From assembly GCA_002395235.1 (NCBI GenBank), contig DGWK01000008.1, forward strand, positions 1-64,000: DNA of 64,000 nucleotides, in the 5' to 3' direction. Position 1 is the stretch's first letter; every line of letters begins with the position of its first letter. The notes below the pieces were generated by a model. It worked only from the letters and a program-made list of their open reading frames with translations. It was not told the origin of the DNA and searched no databases. Below are positions 51,064-60,332 of the stretch, piece by piece. The DNA comes from Lachnospiraceae bacterium UBA4260 (GTDB lineage: Bacteria; Bacillota; Clostridia; Lachnospirales; Lachnospiraceae). Both the position numbers and the translations under genes were made by a program.

Positions 51064-52191
51064 ATGAAGCAAATTGAAATGTTAGCTATGATCCTGGCCG
51101 GTGGCCGGGGAAGCCGCCTGCTCGACCTTACCAACCACGTAGCAAAGCCGGCTGTCGCTTACGGCGGCAAATACCGCATCGTCGATTTCCCGCTCAGCAA
51201 CTGCGCGAACAGCGGCGTTGACGTAGTAGGTGTTCTGACGCAGTACGAGTCCGTGCTTCTCAACAGCTATGTTGCGAAGGGCGGTCTGTGGGGACTTGAC
51301 ACCAAGGACAGCGGTGTTTTCGTTCTTACACCCCGTGAAAAGGCTGACGCAGGCCTCGATGTATACCGCGGAACAGCTGATGCTATTTCCCAGAATATCG
51401 ATTTCATCGACACCTACAATCCGCAGTACCTTCTGGTTCTTTCGGGCGACCACATCTACAAGATGAACTATGACAAGATGCTCGACTTCCACAAGGCACA
51501 GGGCGCAGCAGCTACCATTGCAGTTATGCCCGTTTCCATGAAGGAAGCATCCCGTTTCGGTATCATGATCACCGACGAGAACGACAGGATCATCGATTTC
51601 GAAGAAAAGCCCGCACATCCCCGCAGCACTCTCGCTTCCATGGGTATTTATATCTTTGATTGGCCCAAACTCCGTGAGATCCTGGTCAAGGATATGGTAG
51701 ATCCCAACTCCGCACATGATTTCGGCAAGACCATCATTCCGGAACTGATGAACAACGGCGAGAAGCTCGTTGCCTTCAAGTTCGAAGGATACTGGAAGGA
51801 TGTCGGAACCATCGACTCTCTGTGGGAAGCCAACATGGACCTTCTCGATGAGAATTGCGACCTCAACCTCGACGATCCCACATGGAAGATCTATACCGAG
51901 GATGCGGTTGCTCTTCCCGCCTATATCGGCCCCAACGCTTCCATCGACCGCGCTTACATCACACAGGGCACGAGCATTGACGGAACCATCAAGAACTCCG
52001 TTATCTTCACCGGTGCCAAGGTAGGAAAGGGCGCACAGATCATCGATTCCGTCCTGATGCCCGGCGTATGTGTCGGAGATGGCGCAGTGATTACCCGCGC
52101 ACTGGTTGCGGACGATGTCAAGATCAGTGCAGGCGCAGTGGTTGGCAGCGCAGACAGTGAATCGATCACGCTGCAGGCCAGCGATATTTAA
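51064..52191 (+). CDS. glgC: Glucose-1-phosphate adenylyltransferase, catalytic subunit
   Basis: 375 residues. Nucleotidyltransferase core with AMILAGGRGSRLLDLT near 8, KPAVAYGGKYRIVDFPLSN, substrate loop FEEKPAHP and YWKDVGTIDSLWEAN near 240, then the left-handed beta helix of hexapeptide repeats. Makes ADP-glucose from glucose-1-phosphate and ATP for glycogen. In Bacillota the enzyme works with GlgD, encoded 14 bases downstream. GGGAGG precedes the ATG. Confidence 0.96.
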   Translation: MKQIEMLAMILAGGRGSRLLDLTNHVAKPAVAYGGKYRIVDFPLSNCANSGVDVVGVLTQYESVLLNSYVAKGGLWGLDTKDSGVFVLTPREKADAGLDVYRGTADAISQNIDFIDTYNPQYLLVLSGDHIYKMNYDKMLDFHKAQGAAATIAVMPVSMKEASRFGIMITDENDRIIDFEEKPAHPRSTLASMGIYIFDWPKLREILVKDMVDPNSAHDFGKTIIPELMNNGEKLVAFKFEGYWKDVGTIDSLWEANMDLLDENCDLNLDDPTWKIYTEDAVALPAYIGPNASIDRAYITQGTSIDGTIKNSVIFTGAKVGKGAQIIDSVLMPGVCVGDGAVITRALVADDVKISAGAVVGSADSESITLQASDI

Positions 52192-52205
52192 GGGGGTGCA
52201 CAATA

Positions 52206-53315
52206 ATGGCTAAAGCTTTTGGTATTATCACTTCATCTGCAGAGCACAAGGTTGAAGGTCTTCAGGATTATCGTCCGATCGGCAGCTTCACCTTCCTGGG
52301 AAGATATCGTGTCATCGACTTCCCCATCTCGAACCTGAGCAACAGCGGCATTATCAACCAGCAGGTTTATATTGCCAGCAAGGCCCGCTCCATGATCGCA
52401 CACATCGGAACCGGCCGTCACTACAACATCAACTCCAAGCGCGGAAGACTGCAGCTTCTTCCTCCCACAGAGGAGAAGGTGAATGATATCTACAACACCA
52501 ACATCCGGGCTATGTACGATAACCTTGAGTACATCAAGAGACAGTCCCAGGAGTACGTTGTGATCGCTCCCAGCTGCATGGTCTTCAAGCAGGACTATGA
52601 CGCCCTCCTTCAGGGCCACGCCGCTTCCGGCGCTGACATCACGGCTCTGTATCACACCGTTCATCATGCAAGGAACGGCTATGAGACCTGCCACATCTTC
52701 GATGTCGTCGACGGCAAGGTCAATGCGATCCGCCGCAACCACGGCGATGAGGACGTTCGCGCGATCTCCATGGAGTCCTTCGTCATGAAGAAATCCCTGC
52801 TGATCAAACTGATCAACGAGGCAAGAGCGATCTCCTCCATGTACAACCTCTCCGACGTCATCAACGCCAAGATTGGCGATCTCGATGTCCGTGCGGTTGA
52901 ACACTTCGGTTATTTCGGACCGATCACCAGCCTCAAGAGCTACTATGACGCCAACAAGCAGCTTCTGGATCCTGCAAAGGCAGCTGAGCTCTTCACACCC
53001 GACTGGCCGATCTACACAAGGACCAACGACTCCTGCCCCACTCAGTATTATGAGGAAGCTGAGGTCAAGAACTCCCTCATCTCCAACGGCTGTGAGATCC
53101 GCGGAACTGTCGAGGATTCCGTCATCGCACGCGGCGTTGTGATCGGCAAGGGCAGCGTTATCAAGGGCTGCTACGTTGCAGCTTACACAAAAATCGGCGA
53201 GAATGTCACTCTCGAGAACCAGGTCGTTGACAAGTACGTCACCATCAATCACGAGAACACGATCGTCGCAAGCGCAGAGAATCCCGGATACATCAAGTAC
53301 ATGGATAATCTGTAA
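52206..53315 (+). CDS. glgD: GlgD subunit of ADP-glucose pyrophosphorylase
   Basis: 369 residues, same fold as GlgC, but the glycine-rich nucleotide loop is lost (FGIITSSAEHKVEGL) as is typical of the GlgD regulatory subunit. PIGSFTFLGRYRVIDFPISN, a beta helix with VIARGVVIGKGSVIKG and the ending HENTIVASAENPGYIKYM are characteristic. It raises the activity of GlgC in a heterotetramer. A GGGGGTGC stands before the ATG, close behind glgC. Confidence 0.95.
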   Translation: MAKAFGIITSSAEHKVEGLQDYRPIGSFTFLGRYRVIDFPISNLSNSGIINQQVYIASKARSMIAHIGTGRHYNINSKRGRLQLLPPTEEKVNDIYNTNIRAMYDNLEYIKRQSQEYVVIAPSCMVFKQDYDALLQGHAASGADITALYHTVHHARNGYETCHIFDVVDGKVNAIRRNHGDEDVRAISMESFVMKKSLLIKLINEARAISSMYNLSDVINAKIGDLDVRAVEHFGYFGPITSLKSYYDANKQLLDPAKAAELFTPDWPIYTRTNDSCPTQYYEEAEVKNSLISNGCEIRGTVEDSVIARGVVIGKGSVIKGCYVAAYTKIGENVTLENQVVDKYVTINHENTIVASAENPGYIKYMDNL

Positions 53316-53326
53316 TTGTCAGTAAC

Positions 53327-53354
53327 CACGGCCCGGCTGAACATAGTCGGGCCG
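53327..53354 (+). terminator. Weak hairpin between glgD and fba
   Basis: CGGCCCG and CGGGCCG arms 12 bases after the glgD stop, without a T-run; may reduce but not stop read-through into fba. Confidence 0.45.
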
Positions 53355-53387
53355 CTGTTAACCACTTACATCAAGGAGGATATAAAA

Positions 53388-54251
53388 ATGTTAGTATCTG
53401 CAAAAGAAATGACTGCTGCTGCAAGAGCCGGTCACTATGCCATCGGCGCTTTCAACCTCAACAACCTTGAGTGGACAAAGGCTGTTCTGAAGGCTGCTCA
53501 GGAGTGCAACGCACCCGTGATTGTACAGTGCTCTGAAGGCGCAGGCAAGTACATGGCCGGTTACAAGACCGTTGCCGATATGGTTAACGACGTGATCGCA
53601 TCCCAGGGCATCACCGTTCCCGTAGCGCTTCACCTTGACCACGGCTCATACGAAGGGTGCCTCAAGTGCATCGACGCCGGTTTCTCCAGCATCATGTTCG
53701 ACGGCTCTCATTTCTCCATCGAAGAGAACATCGCTAAGACCAAAGAGCTGGTAGCTCTTGCTCACGAGCACGGCATGTCCATCGAGGCAGAAGTCGGCGG
53801 CATCGGCGGCGAAGAAGACGGCGTTGTCTCTCAGGGCGAGTGCGCAGATCCCGACGAGTGCAAGATGATCGCTGATCTCGGCGTAGATTTCCTTGCCTGC
53901 GGTATCGGCAACATCCACGGCAAATATCCCGCAAACTGGGCAGGCCTTCGTTTCGACGTCCTTGAGGCCATCAAGGAGAAGGTAGGCGACATGCCTCTCG
54001 TTCTTCACGGCGGTTCCGGTATCCCCACCGAGATGATCCAGAAGGCCATCAAACTTGGCGTTTCCAAGGTCAACGTCAACACTGAGTGCCAGATCGCATT
54101 CGCAGAGGCAACCAGAAAATACATCGAAGAGGGCAAGGACCTTCAGGGCAAGGGCTTCGATCCTCGTAAGCTTCTCGCTCCCGGCGCACAGGCAATCACA
54201 GACTGCGTCAAAGAGAAGATCATCATCTTCGGTTCCGATAACAAGGCTTGA
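53388..54251 (+). CDS. fba: Class II fructose-bisphosphate aldolase
   Basis: 287 residues from ATG 53388, eight bases after AAGGAGG; the frame to 53316 is only read-in. Zinc and active-site motifs: HLDHGSYEGCLKCID near 81, EAEVGGIGGEEDGV near 130, HGKYPAN near 178, VLHGGSGIP near 206 and VNVNTECQ near 229. Splits fructose-1,6-bisphosphate to triose phosphates in glycolysis and gluconeogenesis. Being behind glgCD links sugar storage and central carbon flow; whether it has its own promoter is not visible. Confidence 0.96.
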   Translation: MLVSAKEMTAAARAGHYAIGAFNLNNLEWTKAVLKAAQECNAPVIVQCSEGAGKYMAGYKTVADMVNDVIASQGITVPVALHLDHGSYEGCLKCIDAGFSSIMFDGSHFSIEENIAKTKELVALAHEHGMSIEAEVGGIGGEEDGVVSQGECADPDECKMIADLGVDFLACGIGNIHGKYPANWAGLRFDVLEAIKEKVGDMPLVLHGGSGIPTEMIQKAIKLGVSKVNVNTECQIAFAEATRKYIEEGKDLQGKGFDPRKLLAPGAQAITDCVKEKIIIFGSDNKA

Positions 54252-54303
54252 AGCTGATTTTCAGCCAAACGATTATTGGCCAATTAATAGTGGAATAATA
54301 TCA

Positions 54304-54338
54304 GGAGGCTGTCACCGGTCGGTGACAGCCTCCTGTTT
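54304..54338 (+). terminator. Terminator of fba
   Basis: GGAGGCTGTCACC, loop GGTC overlapping the arm, GGTGACAGCCTCC then TGTTTGTTT. Confidence 0.9.
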
Positions 54339-54386
54339 GTTTGCGGCAATGCCCGGCATGCGGCCGTTTATTTTCAGCGGTGCACG

Positions 54387-54710
54387 CTAAGCGGGCCGTT
54401 TCATCGCTTCTTCACGAGCAGCGTAAGGTTCTGAACTCTGAATACCATCCCTTGTAAACGGAAAGACCTCCTGGTCTTCATAGACCAGGAGGTCTTCCAT
54501 TCTCACCCCCAGGATCCTGGAGAGAGCCAGGAGGTTATCAACAGTCGGCAGGCATTCACCATGCTGCCATTTATAAATGGCCTGCGGGTACTCAAACCCA
54601 AAGTAGGTCTGGAGGTCCCGCACGCTAAGGCCGGCTTTCCGGCGGCATCTTTCGATGTTGCTGCCGGTGCCTTTGAGATTGATTACAGGGAAATAGACCA
54701 TTTTTGCCAT
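54387..54710 (-). CDS. XRE-family helix-turn-helix protein
   Basis: 107 residues. The HTH is at about 18-70 (SNIERCRRKAGLSVRDLQTYF ... AIYKWQHGECLPTVDNLLALS, of which the middle gives the recognition helix), ending LGVRMEDLLV as in XRE/Cro regulators. The last 30 residues are unordered and have no ligand domain. GGAGGAAAG precedes the ATG. It follows the fusion protease gene on the same strand, 278 bases away with a hairpin between, so it is probably separate. Target unknown. Confidence 0.85.
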   Translation of the reverse strand: MAKMVYFPVINLKGTGSNIERCRRKAGLSVRDLQTYFGFEYPQAIYKWQHGECLPTVDNLLALSRILGVRMEDLLVYEDQEVFPFTRDGIQSSEPYAAREEAMKRPA

Positions 54711-54908
54711 ACTTTCCTCCTCTCTTGTACAGGCCTTGCTGTGCGTGCCATAGAAGTGGCGACACTATTCTTTTTTAACAACACCAACTATAGCACTTAT
54801 CTTTTTGACTGTCTTTAAACCTGTAGTATAAAGGCGCCGCTGCTCCTCCGTGTCGGAAGATTGTCTCCCAGCCGGAAAGATGCGCCGCCGTGCGTACATG
54901 ATGCAAAC

Positions 54909-54950
54909 GCCGCAGTCCCCAAGACAAACGCTCGGGACCGCGGCGTATTA
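54909..54950 (-). terminator. Terminator of the fusion protease gene
   Basis: Minus strand ACGCCGCGGTCCC, loop, GGGACTGCGGCGT then TTGC; the T tract is short. Confidence 0.6.
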
Positions 54951-54988
54951 TGCAGCATAATTACAATATAACCCTTTCGCTTATTCTC

Positions 54989-57900
54989 TCAACTGTTCAG
55001 AATCTCCATGATCTCTTCGCCTGTGAGGTGATTCTCTGCCAGCAGTTTCGCCGAGAGCTTCTCCACCTTGTCCTTTCCCTCTTCGATCATCCTGACCGTA
55101 CCCGCCATCTCCTCCTGCAACAGGTTGTTGATCCTGAGCAGGTAATCTGAAGCCAGCGGCGTCTCCAGGATCATTTTGAAGGGAAGTGCGATCATCTGGC
55201 CGCTCATCATGCCGTAGTCACACAGAAGGCTGCTGGCGTATCTGGTGGCGCTCTGAAGGTCGCTGGACGCTCCGGTGTTGAGGGACGCCTCCTTGCCGAA
55301 GAATACCTCTTCTGCAGCTCTGCCGCCCAACGCGCAGCGGATCTTCCAGATCAGCTCTTCCTTGGTTAAATTGGGCTTCTTCTCGCTGTTCTCGTGGGCC
55401 ATGTAGCCGCCGAAATCGCCTCTCGACTCAATCGTGACATAGGAAGGCCTCTCCCCGGAGAGCCAGGCAATATAGGCGTGCCCGGACTCATGGACGGATA
55501 CCGACCTGTAATAGGCCTCGCTCCACTCTCTCTTTTCGCCGTAATTGAACTCTTCCAGTGCTGTCAGAAGATCGTCCCCGGTCGGCCGGCGGCCGTCATT
55601 GTCCGCGTTTCTGACCGCGAGGTCTATCACGTTCTGAAGGATCGCAAGGCTGGTTCCCGGCGTTCTGGTCGCGATATTATGAATGACATCCTTGCTGATC
55701 TCTTCGAATCTCTTTTTCTCTGTGAGAATTCTCAGATACTTTTCTCTCTCCTCCTCGTTGGGGAGGTCGACGAGAATTCGGTTGTCGAACCTGCGGACAA
55801 GGGCCGGATCCAGCGACATGGGCCTTCCCTGTGACGGCTCTATATTGTAGTTGGTCGCCGCAAGCACAAATACAGGATTGTTGAGATCCACCGTAAAACC
55901 GTCCATCTCCGTGAGCAGCGCATTCAGCGCGGACTCGGTGTGAGATTCTCCCGTCCTTGTCTTGCCGATCGCGTCGATCTCGTCAATAAAGATGATCGCC
56001 GGCGCATACTTTCTGGCTCTGTTAAAGATCGCGCGGATATTTGCCTCACTCTGTCCCACCCATTTGCTGAGGAATGCTGTGGCATTTGTCTGAATGAAGG
56101 ATACGTTGGATTCTCCTGCCATTGCTCTCGCCAGCATGGTCTTGCCGGTTCCGGGCGGTCCGTACAGGAGCACGCCTTTGGGCGCCTTGCGGCCTTCCCT
56201 GACATACTTTCTGGGATTTGTCAAAAATCGAATGAAGGTCTTCAGCTCTTTTTTGGCATTTTCAGCGCCGATCACGTCGTCAAATCGCTCCTTGGGCCGG
56301 GCTGCATCCGACAGAACCGTTGAAGCACTCTCCGCATCAATCGCCTGTTTCTTCTTAAAGCCATGATACCTGATGACCAGTGTCCCGTCCGAGACGACCT
56401 GCGCAGTATTGTAGTCCAGCACATAGCCGTGCTTGGAGAACTCTCTGCTCTGGCGGTCAAGGAACACCGAATCGGACAGCTTCCTGACGGACTCCCGCAC
56501 TGTCTCCTCGTCGTTATCCACAATAGAGATCACGCCTTCCGCTCCTCTTTGGATAAAGAGGCCAATGTCTGTCTCCTGGTACTTTTCTCCTGCTTCGATC
56601 AGGTAGATCGGAATATTCGTTCCTTCTTCCACGACCGCGCCGAAAGCATCCAGGCCAAAAGAGTGGTAGTCATCCAGGCTTATGCCGCCTGTGCCGTCCA
56701 TTTCAAGGCCCTTCTTAAGATCGATCAGAATGAGAGCGAGCCCCATGCTGACCATCTCTCTTACCTGCGCGATACTGTCAAAGAAATGAACCGTATATTT
56801 CTCCTCCGGCAGTTTAAAGGAAGGACGGTCCTCCTCTCGGCAGACTACGCCGATCTCCAGCTTCTCCGGATTCTCAAAAAGCCTTCTGATCTCCTCAGGA
56901 ACATCTTCCATGTCCATGCCGAGTTCAAATCTCAGATCACTTACGTCCTCCATCAGATCCGGATGACTTTCGAGCTGTCTGGAAAGTTCAAAGAGCTCAT
57001 TCTTTATGAAATTATCGCCCTGCTTTGTGGCGATCCTGGCATCCATTGATGCGCCGTGATGGAACATGAACAGCGAAGAGAGCCTTTCGTCCATGGATAC
57101 TTTATAGCCGTAAGTCTCCTCGACCTGCGCTGCCGTCCTGGCGAATTTCTCCTCAACGATGGAGACCATCGCGCGGCTGCCCAGATGGTTGAACATGATC
57201 ACATTTCCGGCCGCGATCCTGGAGCAGATCGCTTCAGGGAATACCTTCTCCCCTGTCGTCGGGTTTGTCTCATTTTTCAGAGCGCTCAGGATCACCGATT
57301 TCGGAGTGGAAGAAATCGTTCCGTAATTGCCCTCGTAGATACTGCGGCAGGCATTGGAAGTAAAGATAATGATCGCCTGATCGAATTTCGTCTTTGTCTT
57401 TTTGAAGACGTTATCACAGCTGGCCTGGTCCAGGATCTGCAAAAAGATCTGGATCGTATTCCGGCTCGCCTTCTCAATCTCGTCAAAGATGAGCAGACAT
57501 CTGGGGTTCTCGTCCACGAACTTGACCAGTTTCCCCTCATTGGCCGGGCTTCCGTTGTTGTAGAGCGCCGATACGCCGATCAGCCCTTCATGGGCCTGGA
57601 AAGAGGAATACTCGCTCATATTGAAGGTTTCGTAAGGAAGTCCCATACTGTCCGCTGCGGTCTCAGCGAGCAGCGTCTTTCCGACGCCGGGAGGACCCAC
57701 GAACAGGAAGGATGCCTTGGGCGTCTTGCGCTTTTCTTTATTGTCAAGGACCACGCCCTGGTAAACGCCCTGTACAAACTCCGTGACAGGTCCCTGCTGG
57801 CTCTTAACAGTCTCCAGAAGATCCATTCGGAGCTTTCTGCAGGTCTCGGCGAGCTTTACGAACTTCTCTTTTTTCTCCTCCGGCGTCTCTTCCTTCTTCT

Positions 57901-58519
57901 CGAAGGTAAAGGAACCTGTCTGTTCTTCCTTCGGCGCCTCCGGGGCGGGCTGCGCAGACTGTGCGCTCCTGTCCGCCTCTTTCTTCGCAGGCTCACCCGC
58001 CTCTGCTTTCGCAGCTTCTGCCGCAGGTGCATCCTGCTTTTCCTTCTCCTCTTTCTCAGCCTTCGCCTTTGCTATGAGTTCTTCCCGGATCTTATCCGTC
58101 GACTCCTTCAGCCGATCAGAAAGAGCGAATACATCATTGATCGAATTTCCCGTCGCAAATGCGGCCAGGATATCGTCATTTTCTCTGTAGTAACCCGTCA
58201 AAATATCGTACGAAGAAGGCAGATCGACAACTTCTATGTCCTTTATGTCCCCGTTCAGCCACAGTGTTTCGATATAGCTGAACAAAAGAGGCATCCCGGT
58301 CTTGATCAGCTTCGTGTCCAGTCTCTTTTCTCCGAAAAAACGGACCGCATTCTTCCAGTCTTCCGACGGATCCTCCGGGCAGACGATCCCGCGCATTGTC
58401 TCATCCATTTCGACGAAGCTGGAATATCCGTAGTAAAGATGATAGGCTGTGATCGCACCGTCGCGAAACGAATTCTTGCCGGCTAAGGACAAAGCCGCCT
58501 TTAATACATTGTTGTTCAC
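54989..58519 (-). CDS. Fused Clp-type and FtsH-type AAA+ metalloprotease
   Basis: 1176 residues from GTG 58519 (GGGAGA upstream). Order: helical N-domain (1-150), Glu/Ala/Pro linker (150-210), a Clp/HSP100-like AAA+ module with FLFVGPPGVGKTLLAET near 280, LLIFDEIEKASRNTIQIFLQ and IIIFTSNA; a receiver-like segment at about 556-665 (LALILIDLKKG, IPIYLIEAG, GAEGVISI); an FtsH AAA+ module with FDDVIGAENAKKELK, LLYGPPGTGKTMLARAMAG near 787, IIFIDEIDAIG and RRFDNRI; then an M41 peptidase domain with zinc motif SVHESGHAYIA near 1010 and TGASSDLQSAT near 1085. All catalytic residues are present in both motors. It has no membrane helix, unlike FtsH. Probably a cytoplasmic unfoldase-protease; substrates unknown. 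Confidence 0.9.
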   Translation of the reverse strand: MNNNVLKAALSLAGKNSFRDGAITAYHLYYGYSSFVEMDETMRGIVCPEDPSEDWKNAVRFFGEKRLDTKLIKTGMPLLFSYIETLWLNGDIKDIEVVDLPSSYDILTGYYRENDDILAAFATGNSINDVFALSDRLKESTDKIREELIAKAKAEKEEKEKQDAPAAEAAKAEAGEPAKKEADRSAQSAQPAPEAPKEEQTGSFTFEKKEETPEEKKEKFVKLAETCRKLRMDLLETVKSQQGPVTEFVQGVYQGVVLDNKEKRKTPKASFLFVGPPGVGKTLLAETAADSMGLPYETFNMSEYSSFQAHEGLIGVSALYNNGSPANEGKLVKFVDENPRCLLIFDEIEKASRNTIQIFLQILDQASCDNVFKKTKTKFDQAIIIFTSNACRSIYEGNYGTISSTPKSVILSALKNETNPTTGEKVFPEAICSRIAAGNVIMFNHLGSRAMVSIVEEKFARTAAQVEETYGYKVSMDERLSSLFMFHHGASMDARIATKQGDNFIKNELFELSRQLESHPDLMEDVSDLRFELGMDMEDVPEEIRRLFENPEKLEIGVVCREEDRPSFKLPEEKYTVHFFDSIAQVREMVSMGLALILIDLKKGLEMDGTGGISLDDYHSFGLDAFGAVVEEGTNIPIYLIEAGEKYQETDIGLFIQRGAEGVISIVDNDEETVRESVRKLSDSVFLDRQSREFSKHGYVLDYNTAQVVSDGTLVIRYHGFKKKQAIDAESASTVLSDAARPKERFDDVIGAENAKKELKTFIRFLTNPRKYVREGRKAPKGVLLYGPPGTGKTMLARAMAGESNVSFIQTNATAFLSKWVGQSEANIRAIFNRARKYAPAIIFIDEIDAIGKTRTGESHTESALNALLTEMDGFTVDLNNPVFVLAATNYNIEPSQGRPMSLDPALVRRFDNRILVDLPNEEEREKYLRILTEKKRFEEISKDVIHNIATRTPGTSLAILQNVIDLAVRNADNDGRRPTGDDLLTALEEFNYGEKREWSEAYYRSVSVHESGHAYIAWLSGERPSYVTIESRGDFGGYMAHENSEKKPNLTKEELIWKIRCALGGRAAEEVFFGKEASLNTGASSDLQSATRYASSLLCDYGMMSGQMIALPFKMILETPLASDYLLRINNLLQEEMAGTVRMIEEGKDKVEKLSAKLLAENHLTGEEIMEILNS

Positions 58520-58554
58520 TGAATATCTCCCTTATTTCAAGCAAGGCTCTCAAC

Positions 58555-58572
58555 GCGAGCCGCCGCGCCGCG
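58555..58572. repeat. Copy of a GC-rich intergenic motif
   Basis: GCGAGCCGCCGCGCCGCG, identical to 39631-39648. Confidence 0.6.
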
Positions 58573-58600
58573 CGCCGCCGGCACGCAGTGGGTAAACATA

Positions 58601-58634
58601 CAGCAGCCGAACCACTCTGAGGATCCGGCTGCTG
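58601..58634 (-). terminator. Hairpin after the YbjN-like gene
   Basis: CAGCAGCCG and CGGCTGCTG arms 42 bases after the stop; TATGTTTA follows on the minus strand, so a moderate terminator. Confidence 0.55.
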
Positions 58635-58675
58635 TGATTATCTGTTCTATATCAACTACCGATCAGACCGGCTTG

Positions 58676-59083
58676 TCACATGTACAGAGATCTCATGAAC
58701 TCGGGATAAGCGTCATCACAGATCAGCAGCATTCTGTACATAAGGCCGAAGGTCTCATCGCCGCAGGTGCTGGGCTCAACAACCGCGTCGTCTGCCAGTG
58801 TCACTGTCATGTCATTCTCGTCGACATAGAATTTTACCCAGCTGTATTTCTTGTTCATCTGGGAGCAGAGTCTGAGAATGTTATTCATCTTGTCATCCGG
58901 AACTCTGATATAATTGAAGGACCTGAGGTGAACTTCATTTCTTTCTTCCTCAATGTGAATGTAAAGGTCGATCTTCTGCGCATTCTTGCCGCTGAATCCG
59001 GTCTTGATCAATGTTCCGTCCGGGGTTGCCTGATAGTGCCAGCCCTTAGAATCCATGTACTTACAAATCATTTCACAAAGCAT
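58676..59083 (-). CDS. YbjN-like small protein
   Basis: 135 residues, alternating strands and helices: a start of WHYQATPDGTLIKTGFSG, then IDLYIHIEEERNEVHLRSF, a helix with MNNILRLCSQMNKKYSWVKF and FYVDENDMTVTLADDAVV, each only in part conserved. This is the layout of YbjN/type III chaperone-like folds, which bind other proteins. Four Cys are present but unpaired in motif. AAAGGAG precedes the ATG. It is encoded between a lipoprotein and the fusion protease, 156 bases before the latter, so it could be an adaptor for that protease (inference). Confidence 0.6.
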   Translation of the reverse strand: MLCEMICKYMDSKGWHYQATPDGTLIKTGFSGKNAQKIDLYIHIEEERNEVHLRSFNYIRVPDDKMNNILRLCSQMNKKYSWVKFYVDENDMTVTLADDAVVEPSTCGDETFGLMYRMLLICDDAYPEFMRSLYM

Positions 59084-59279
59084 CCTTAACTCCTTTCTGA
59101 CTGTAAAACAGACAGTGACCTTTTTTACGCTTATTAGATTATACTAAATATTCAGCAACTTGAACAGATAATTAAACTGAAAGATTAAGTAATTGTGCAT
59201 TTCATTCATAAAGAAAGCACGAACTATCCGATTATTCCTTTATATCGGACTTTAAGATTCAGAGAATGCTCAGCCGCCC

Positions 59280-60311
59280 TCACCACTGATAAGAGTTCTT
59301 TGCCGAAACAGGATATTCCGCCGTGTCCCAGACCCTGGACTGCTCCATATAATCATCTGAGACCAGCAGGAACTGCTCTCTGTCTCCTCCGCCGTCGTTC
59401 CAGCAGGCGTCCATGTGATACCAGGCCCCGTCATACTTGACCATGTTCCAGGCGTGTCCGCCCCCCGGCGTATCTCCCCAGATGTTTATGCAGTCAACGC
59501 CGTATTCATTCAGCAGAAGCTCACACGCTCTCGCGTATCCCTCGCAAACAGCACTGTGTTCTCTGAAAAGGCCATATGCAGTGTGTGACTGGGGCGAATA
59601 TCCTTCCAACACTCCGGGGTATTTCGAAAGATCCTGCGGCGGATACTCGTTATTGTCACACAGATAATCGTTGACGGCCACGATGATCTCAAGATCTGAT
59701 TTTCCTTTAAGATTCAGCTCACTCAGTGCGTCTTTCACAAGCTGCCGGGTCTCCTGCTTGATGCGCACAAGCTCAGAGACCGGAAGATCATATTCCAACA
59801 CCAGCGTCCCCGAGTTTCCCGAGCTTGCCATACCATAGGTTCTTACGCATATACCGTCAATGGAATCCTTGCGCATTGCCCTGTCCAGAACTTTCAGGTA
59901 GATATCAAAGTCAAAAGTATAGCCGTTTACTAGCGTATACTGCGCCGTTGTCTTTGTCTCATCCATCATCCAGGCAAGGATTTTCTCGAGATCCTCATCC
60001 GAGCCGATCGTATCGTTCCCCGTCGTATCGAGCTGATCATCCTCGTCGGTCTGGTCTATAATAACCTGCGCTTCATCTTCCTCGATCGGCTCAGGCTGCT
60101 TGCGCATAGCGGAATAGGAGTCAATCAGTTCCTGCAGCATCTTGGCCGAATTGCCCGGCAGCTCATATTCGACCTCTTCTTTCCCGTCCGCATAGCTGTC
60201 CGAGCCTGCCTGCAGCATATCAGACGGATTCTGGTCATTTCCTCCACAGCCGGCGAGCAGTGCAAGGCAGGATAATACCACAAGAATTACTGACCATATT
60301 CTTTTTTTCAC
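59280..60311 (-). CDS. Transglutaminase-like lipoprotein
   Basis: 343 residues from GTG 60311 with GGAAGGG upstream. Lipoprotein signal MKKRIWSVILVVLSCLALLAGC (lipobox LAGC, shown as the last residues), an acidic linker with DQTDEDDQLD, then a papain-like transglutaminase core: HSAVCEGYARACELLLNEYG (Cys near 265), GGGHAWNMVKYDGAWYHMD (His near 294, Asp near 309). Acts outside the membrane as peptidase or cross-linker. It starts 21 bases after the zincin gene, so both are one operon. Confidence 0.88.
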   Translation of the reverse strand: MKKRIWSVILVVLSCLALLAGCGGNDQNPSDMLQAGSDSYADGKEEVEYELPGNSAKMLQELIDSYSAMRKQPEPIEEDEAQVIIDQTDEDDQLDTTGNDTIGSDEDLEKILAWMMDETKTTAQYTLVNGYTFDFDIYLKVLDRAMRKDSIDGICVRTYGMASSGNSGTLVLEYDLPVSELVRIKQETRQLVKDALSELNLKGKSDLEIIVAVNDYLCDNNEYPPQDLSKYPGVLEGYSPQSHTAYGLFREHSAVCEGYARACELLLNEYGVDCINIWGDTPGGGHAWNMVKYDGAWYHMDACWNDGGGDREQFLLVSDDYMEQSRVWDTAEYPVSAKNSYQW

Positions 60312-60332
60312 AGCTTACCCTTCCTTTCCGGT

